Source of the DNA: Candidatus Ribeiella danica
GTDB taxonomy: Bacteria; Chloroflexota; Chloroflexia; Chloroflexales; Roseiflexaceae
Direction: 5' to 3'
DNA: 64,000 bases
NCBI GenBank assembly: GCA_016717335.1
Contig: JADKFS010000003.1
Span: forward strand, 558,001-622,000
The notes under the pieces were generated by a model that saw only the letters and a program-made list of their open reading frames with translations, was not told the origin of the DNA and did not search any database. A program made the translations under genes and the position numbers. This document shows positions 59,266-64,000 of the stretch, one piece after another. How positions within the stretch are numbered: the first letter of the stretch is position 1; the number at the start of each line of letters is the position of its first letter.

Positions 59266-60354
59266 ATGACACAGCTGATTCTGCGGGCGGTGCTGTTCGT
59301 CGCCGGCTTCGCGATCGTGGCCGGCACGCTGATCTCGGCGGTGCGGACGTTCGTGCTGCCGCGCAGCGCCCCCGACCAGCTCACGCGGGTCGTGTTCGTC
59401 TTGGTGCGGCGGTTCTTCGACCTGCTGAACCGCCGCTCGCGCAGCTACGAGGAGCGCGACCGGGTTATGGCGCTGTACGCGCCGATCGCGCTGCTGACCA
59501 TCCCGCCGACCTGGCTGGTCGCGGTGCTGTTCGGGTACATGCTGATGTTCTGGGCGCTGGGCGCCCCGTCGTTCCGCGAGGCCTTCCGGGCCAGCGGCTC
59601 GTCGCTGCTCACGCTCGGCTTCGCGCCGCTCGAGAGCCTGCCTGCGACGATGCTGGCCTACACCGAGGCGACGATCGGCCTGATCCTGGTGGCGCTGCTG
59701 ATCGCCTACCTGCCGACGATCTACGGCGCGTTTCAGAAGCGCGAGACGGCGGTGACGCTGCTCGAGATCCGCGCGGGCTCGCCGCCCTCGGCGATCGAGA
59801 TGTTCAAGCGCTTCCACCGCCTCAGCCGCATGGAGAAGCTCGGCGAGCTGTGGGTCAGCTGGGAGATCTGGTTCGCCGAGCTTGAGGAGAGCCATACCTC
59901 GCTGCCCGCGCTGGCGTTCTTCCGCTCGCCGCAGCCCGATCACTGCTGGGTGACCGCCGCCGGCGCGGTGCTGGACGCGGCGGCGCTGGCGGCCTCGACC
60001 CTCGACATCCCGCACGACGTCCAGGCCGACCTGTGCATCCGGGCCGGCTACCTGGCGCTGCGGCGGATCGCCGACTTCTTCCAGATCCCGTACAGCGCGC
60101 ACCCGCAGCCGGGCGACCCGATCAGCGTGACGCGATCCGAGTTCGACGCGGCCTGCGACGAGCTGCTGGCCGATGGCGTCGCGCTCAAGCCGGATCGCGA
60201 TCAGTGCTGGCGCGACTTTGCCGGCTGGCGGGTCAACTACGACTCGGTGCTGCTGGTGCTGGCGAGCCTGGTCATGGCCCCCAGCGCGCCCTGGTCGTCC
60301 GACCGCGCGCCGCGGCTGGCGCGGGTGAGCCTGTTCCAGCCGAAGCGGCGCTAG
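59266..60354 (+). CDS. Membrane protein with ion-channel-like N-terminal half (hypothetical)
   Basis: A 362-aa product. About three or four membrane segments lie in the first 165 residues (ILRAVLFVAGFAIVAGTLI; IALLTIPPTWLVAVLFGYMLMFWAL; TIGLILVALLIAYLPTIY). A short stretch, SSLLTLGFAPLESLP, before the last segment vaguely recalls a K+ channel pore helix but has no selectivity filter. The soluble C-terminal 190 residues are helical. ATG 59266 follows GAGGGTG; an earlier GTG is in frame. No named family. Confidence 0.75.
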   Translation: MTQLILRAVLFVAGFAIVAGTLISAVRTFVLPRSAPDQLTRVVFVLVRRFFDLLNRRSRSYEERDRVMALYAPIALLTIPPTWLVAVLFGYMLMFWALGAPSFREAFRASGSSLLTLGFAPLESLPATMLAYTEATIGLILVALLIAYLPTIYGAFQKRETAVTLLEIRAGSPPSAIEMFKRFHRLSRMEKLGELWVSWEIWFAELEESHTSLPALAFFRSPQPDHCWVTAAGAVLDAAALAASTLDIPHDVQADLCIRAGYLALRRIADFFQIPYSAHPQPGDPISVTRSEFDAACDELLADGVALKPDRDQCWRDFAGWRVNYDSVLLVLASLVMAPSAPWSSDRAPRLARVSLFQPKRR

Positions 60355-60403
60355 CCGGTTGGAACGTTGGAACGTTAGAACGTTCAAACGTTGGTACGTT
60401 CCA
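60355..60403. repeat. GGAACGTT octamer element between convergent genes
   Basis: Five GGAACGTT-type units and an inverted ACGTTCCAAC. It starts right at the upstream stop and supplies the last five codons and TGA of the convergent methyltransferase gene. Confidence 0.8.
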
Positions 60404-61596
60404 ACACCTCGCGGAACGGCTCGCCCAGCAGCTGCTCGATGTAGGGGGTGACGCCCCACAGCTGCTTGAGGTCCACGTACTCGCGCACGAACTGCGGCTC
60501 GCCCGGCGCGGCCGACCTGACCGCGCGGATCATCAGGTTCTTGGCGGTGTGCTCGGCGGCGACGAACTCGATCACGTCGGTGCGGTAGCCCATGATCCTG
60601 AGCGCGAGCGCGCGAAACGAGTCGGTCAGGATGTCGGCCAGGCGCTCGCGCAGGATGCCGTGGCGCAGGACCGGCCGGAACGCCGCGGCGCTGTCCAGGC
60701 CGAGCTGCTCGTTCAGGTGGTGGTGGCAGCACGGCGCGCAGACGAGCATGCGCGCGCCCCAGCGGACGGCCTGGGCGATCGCCTCGTCGGTGGCGGTGTC
60801 GCAGGCGTGCAGCGCGACGACCAGGTCGGGCGGGCGCTCGGGCACGAAGTCGACGATCGGCGAGCGCCGGAAGCAGATCTCGCCGAGCTGCAGCTGCGCG
60901 GCCTGCTCGGCGCACTTCTCGATCAGCGCGTCGTTGACGTCGACGCCGACCAGCCGGGCCGGGATGCCGCGGATGTCGTTCAGGTAGTGGTAGAGCGCGA
61001 AGGTCAGGTAGGACGAGCCGCAGCCGGCGTCGAGCACCTCGATCGGCGAGCGCTCGAACGACTCAAGCTCGCCGGTGGCATCGAGCAGCTTGAGGAACTC
61101 GTTGACCTGGGCCAGCTTGTCGTGCATCTGCGGCCGCACCTGGCCCTGCGGGCTCATGATGCCGATCGCCTGCAGGAACGGGTCGGGCCGGTCGGCCGGC
61201 AGCGGCAGCGCCTTGGCGCGGTTGTGGGCCAGGTCGGGCGCGGCGGGCTGGCCGGCGGCGAGGCGGTGACGGTGGACGATCGCTTTGCCTTTCTTGGTGA
61301 GCTGGATCTGCAGATTCTGCTCGGCCGTCTGCACGACGATCGCGCTGTATGGGATCGCCAGCGCCTGTTCGAGCTGATCGGCCGCCTCCTGGCCGTGGTA
61401 GTTCTTGGAGATGTCCTTCTTCTCGTCGAAGTACGAGAACTGGAGCTGGCGCCGCCCGCGCAGCTCGACCGGGCGCACCACGATGCGCTGCCACTGCGCC
61501 GCCGGCCCGCGCACGATCCCGCTCATCGTCAGCCGGACGAAGCCGGGGTCGCCCAGCACTGCCTGCCGGATCAGCTCTTTGTAGTCTTCACTCATT
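60384..61596 (-). CDS. Class I SAM-dependent methyltransferase (Methyltransf_32-like)
   Basis: A 403-aa product. The C-terminal half has motif I VLDAGCGSSYLTFALYHYL (around residue 180), DVNDALIEKCAE and VVALHACDTATDEAIAQA, with CAPCCHHHLN, the pattern of the Methyltransf_32/GSTCD-like group. The N-terminal half (RRQLQFSYFDEKKDISKNY) is a distinct domain. Members methylate RNA or proteins, unproven here. ATG 61596 was preferred because homology starts at MSEDYKELIRQ. Its 3' end is a repeat element. Confidence 0.82.
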
Positions 61597-61693
61597 CTGC
61601 GTATCCTCATACAAGAATCGCCCCACCCCTTCACTATCCCCTCTCTCCCAGAGCGTGCGAGGGGGCAGGCGGTGAGGGCCAGTTGGAGCTCTT

Positions 61694-63070
61694 TCATAGC
61701 CCGCCGCGGGCGTGGCGCGCGACCCAGGCCAGCGCCTGGTCGAGCGTGGCGAACTTGCCATCGATCTGGGCCTGGTAGGCGCGCTGCAAGATCTGGCCGA
61801 GCCGCGGGCCGGGCGCCATGCCTGCCTCGACCAGGTGGCGCCCCTGCAGAATCGCGGCCGGCTTGCCGTCGGCCGCGCCAAGCTGGCGCGCCAGATCGAC
61901 GAACGGCCGGCCGGGCGTCTTCGGCGGCAGGGGCGGCCTGCCCGCATAGTCGGCCTCGATCAGCCGATCCCACTCGACGATCGTGGCGGGCTCGAGCCGC
62001 ACCGCCAGCCGCCGCACCGCGCGCGGCGTCGGGCGCGCGGCCAGGTGGGCCATGTGCTCGCGCACCAGCCGCGCGGCCCGCTCGACGACCCGGCGCGGGC
62101 AGCCGATCCGGCGCAGCAGCGCCTCGGTCGGCGCCACTCCGGCGGCGTCGTGGCCGCGGCTGCGAATGCGCCCGTCCGCCTCGAATGTGGTCGTGGCCGG
62201 CTTGCCCAGGTCGTGGCACAGCCCGGCGAAGACCAGCGCCAGCCGATCGTCGCCCGCCAGCCCATCGCGCTCGGCGACCGCCGCCGCCGCGTCGCAGACG
62301 AGCGACGTGTGGGTCCAGACATCGCCCTCGGGGTGCCAGGTCGCATCCTGCGGGCAGCCGACCAGCGCCCCCAGCTCCGGGCACAGGGCGACCCAGCCGG
62401 TCTCGCGCAGCACGCGCAGCCCGGCCGAGGGCCGACGCCCCTTGAGCGCCCACTTCTGCCACTCGCCCCAGACGCGCTCGATCGCCAGGGCGGGCGCCTC
62501 GGGCAGCAGCGCGCGGCACAGCGCGGCCGTCTCGGGGGCCAGGCGCATGTCGAGCCGGGCGGCGAACTGCATGGCTCGCAGCACGCGCAGGGGGTCCTCG
62601 ACGAACGCGGCGCTGGTGTGCCGGATAATGCCGGCGCGCAGGTCCTCGCGGCCGCCGAAGAAGTCGAGCAGCTCGCCCTCGGGCGTGAGCGCGAGCGCGT
62701 TCCAGGTGAAGTCGCGCCGCGCGGCCGCCTCGCGCGGCGTCATGGCCGGGTCGGGCTCGGCCAGGAAGCCGCGGTGGCCGGCGCCGACCTTGCTCTCGCG
62801 GCGCGGCAGCGCGACATCGAGCTCGCGACCGCCGGGCAGGCGCAGCTTCAGGACGCCGAACGATCGGCCGACCGCGTCGACGCGGCCGAAGCCGGACAGC
62901 AGCTCGACCAGCCGGTCGATCGGCAGGCCGTAGACCTCGACGTCGTACTCCTCGGGCTCGCGGCCGAGCAGCCAGTCGCGCACGGTCCCGCCGACGATCA
63001 GCGGCCGCCCGCCGGCGGCCTCGATCGCCGCGAGCACGGGCTGGATGTGCGTGTTCGCGATCGTCGTCAT
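61694..63070 (-). CDS. CCA-adding / poly(A)-polymerase-type nucleotidyltransferase with HD domain
   Basis: A 458-aa product. Class II nucleotidyltransferase head: RPLIVGGTVRDWLLGR (G-G-x-V-R-D), EEYDVEVYGL (D-x-E metal pair) and DVALPRRESKVG. RNA-binding helices are followed by an HD phosphohydrolase domain (GLCHDLGKPATT). E. coli-type tRNA nucleotidyltransferases share this plan. It is likely the CCA-repair enzyme although the tRNA-Arg here encodes CCA; a poly(A) polymerase function cannot be excluded. ATG 63070. Upstream gap is repeat-filled. Confidence 0.88.
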   Translation of the reverse strand: MTTIANTHIQPVLAAIEAAGGRPLIVGGTVRDWLLGREPEEYDVEVYGLPIDRLVELLSGFGRVDAVGRSFGVLKLRLPGGRELDVALPRRESKVGAGHRGFLAEPDPAMTPREAAARRDFTWNALALTPEGELLDFFGGREDLRAGIIRHTSAAFVEDPLRVLRAMQFAARLDMRLAPETAALCRALLPEAPALAIERVWGEWQKWALKGRRPSAGLRVLRETGWVALCPELGALVGCPQDATWHPEGDVWTHTSLVCDAAAAVAERDGLAGDDRLALVFAGLCHDLGKPATTTFEADGRIRSRGHDAAGVAPTEALLRRIGCPRRVVERAARLVREHMAHLAARPTPRAVRRLAVRLEPATIVEWDRLIEADYAGRPPLPPKTPGRPFVDLARQLGAADGKPAAILQGRHLVEAGMAPGPRLGQILQRAYQAQIDGKFATLDQALAWVARHARGGL

Positions 63071-63255
63071 ATGGCGAGAGTATAAGGGATGTGGTGCTAT
63101 CGCGCGACTCGTTTGTCTTGCGGGGGGCTGCGCGCCCCGGGGGGCTGCGCGCCCCTCGGGGCTGCGCGCCCCCCGTGCCCCCCCGTTAGCTGCCGCACCA
63201 ACCAGTTCGCCTGCGCGGCGCGCGGGCGGGGGTGGGCCGCCACCCCCGCCGCCCC

Positions 63256-63421
63256 CCGGCCGGGGCTTCGCCCCTGGACCCCAAAAGCATCCCGTCTCAC
63301 GTTCAGCCTCTGGCGCGCATGCCTGGCTGAATCCAGACGCGATGGAAAACAACACATCCGATCGAAATGATGCGAGGCATGCGCCACGATGTATGAAACT
63401 GAGAAGGACTCAATTGCCGGA
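63256..63421 (-). repeat. Dispersed repeat, copy 2 (inverted)
   Basis: The reverse complement of 54229-54405 with small differences, e.g. GGGGTCCAGGGGCGAAGC. Immediately left (63118-63250) are several GGGGCTGCGCGCCCC palindromes and a G/C-rich stretch. The gap 63071-63502 contains only these plus the promoter of the next gene. Confidence 0.85.
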
Positions 63422-63502
63422 GGGGGGCCGGGGGCGCAGCGCCCCGCCCAAGCGAGCTGTGCTATACTAACCGCGCGAGCCACACCAACCAGCGGAGGCG
63501 CC

Positions 63503-64000
63503 ATGAGCAGCACCAGGGTGATCGACAACCTGCGGCGGGTCGAGATCTTCGGCGGGCTGACCGACGATGAGCTGATCCAGATCGCCGAGCTGTGCACCGC
63601 CGTGCGGGCGCCGGCCGGCAGGACGCTGTTCAGCGAGGGCGACCCCGGCGACGAGATGTACATCATCCACGAGGGCAGCGTGCGCGTGATGATCAACACG
63701 CGCGCCCCCGACGGCACGGTCGGCCCCTCGACGATCAATATGCTCTACGGCGGCCAGTGCTTTGGCGAGATGATCCTGCTCGACAACGCCGCCCGCTCGG
63801 CCACGGTCGTCACCGCCGACCCGTCGACGCTGATCGTGATCCGCGAGGCGCAGTTCCGCAGCCTGTGCGAGGCCAACCCGCGGATCGGCTACGTCGTCAT
63901 CCGCAACCTGGCCCATGACCTGGCCTACAAGCTGCGCTCCTCGAACCTCTTGCTGCGCGGCAATATCCGCTGGCAGCACGGCGAGCTGGGCAAGGTGAAC
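63503..64000 (+). CDS. Cyclic-nucleotide-binding-domain protein, 3' end outside window
   Basis: 166 codons to the window edge without a stop. A cNMP beta-roll is clear: FGGLTDDELIQIAEL, AGRTLFSEGDPGDEMYIIHEG, GGQCFGEMILLDNAARSATVVT (phosphate-binding cassette FGE-x6-ARSATV, well conserved, so cAMP binding is plausible), then a helical LAYKLRSSN. Whether a Crp HTH follows cannot be seen. GCGGAGG precedes ATG; TATACT at 63462 is a likely -10. Confidence 0.88.
   Translation, partial: MSSTRVIDNLRRVEIFGGLTDDELIQIAELCTAVRAPAGRTLFSEGDPGDEMYIIHEGSVRVMINTRAPDGTVGPSTINMLYGGQCFGEMILLDNAARSATVVTADPSTLIVIREAQFRSLCEANPRIGYVVIRNLAHDLAYKLRSSNLLLRGNIRWQHGELGKVN

Noticed and set aside
60033..61778. Plus-strand ORF over the class I methyltransferase
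   Set aside because: Shadow of the minus-strand gene; Arg/Gly-rich without recognisable motifs.

Overview
The window is GC-rich (roughly 65-70% by eye) and looks like a filamentous Chloroflexota chromosome, probably Chloroflexales (Roseiflexus/Kouleothrix-like). Indicators are large MalT-type STAND/LuxR regulators next to DUF4386 membrane genes, Chloroflexi-type short hypothetical proteins, an acyl-CoA carboxylase beta subunit, and many short dispersed hairpin repeats. Several homopolymer G/C tracts and apparent frameshifts suggest a draft, possibly long-read or metagenomic, assembly. This taxonomic placement is inference; no rRNA is present.

Region 1 (1-17.1 kb) is a mosaic of accessory genes on both strands: the 3' part of a MalT-like regulator; three DUF4386-type membrane genes (one behind a perfect TetR palindrome, one frameshifted); a quinone-oxidoreductase relic; a TIGR00027-type methyltransferase; a PNPOx-fold protein; an aspartate/glutamate racemase preceded by a 14-unit 21-bp repeat array; a decayed transposase; an alpha/beta hydrolase; an XRE-STAND regulator; an NmrA protein; a cupin; and a DUF4352 protein. 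Two copies of a 112-bp promoter module precede two of the DUF4386 loci.

Region 2 (17.4-43.4 kb) is a 26-kb run of genes all on the + strand that reads as a defence island. Its order is: small MerR/excisionase-type HTH; 1697-aa DEAD helicase with DUF1998; SNF2 helicase; Eco57I-type adenine methyltransferase split in two by an octamer-repeat insertion; a cassette of four small genes including a HEPN-CBS fusion; a DUF262-HNH-HEPN protein; an SF2 helicase-HNH fusion; a zinc-ribbon protein; and a McrB/McrC-like pair. The first three enzymes match the composition of class 1 DISARM but without a separate DrmC and with helicase and DUF1998 in one chain. RadC and SSB genes follow. At 47-48 kb there is a tyrosine integrase lacking its N-terminus, a tRNA-Arg(TCG) and a second integrase scrap, as expected for integration at a tRNA.

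Region 3 (48.3-64 kb) looks like ordinary chromosome: MFS transporter, Crp-family regulator, cation P-type ATPase, a selD whose reading frame contains a UGA at the selenocysteine position, a STAS plus two RsbW-like kinase genes, acyl-CoA carboxylase beta, a two-domain membrane protein, a class I methyltransferase, a CCA-adding/poly(A)-polymerase-type enzyme and the start of a cNMP-binding protein. A roughly 170-bp dispersed repeat occurs in inverted orientation at 54.3 and 63.3 kb, bracketing the selD-to-nucleotidyltransferase block.

Across the window a family of inverted 7-8-bp tandem repeats recurs both at gene ends, where they look like terminators, and in frame inside coding sequences.
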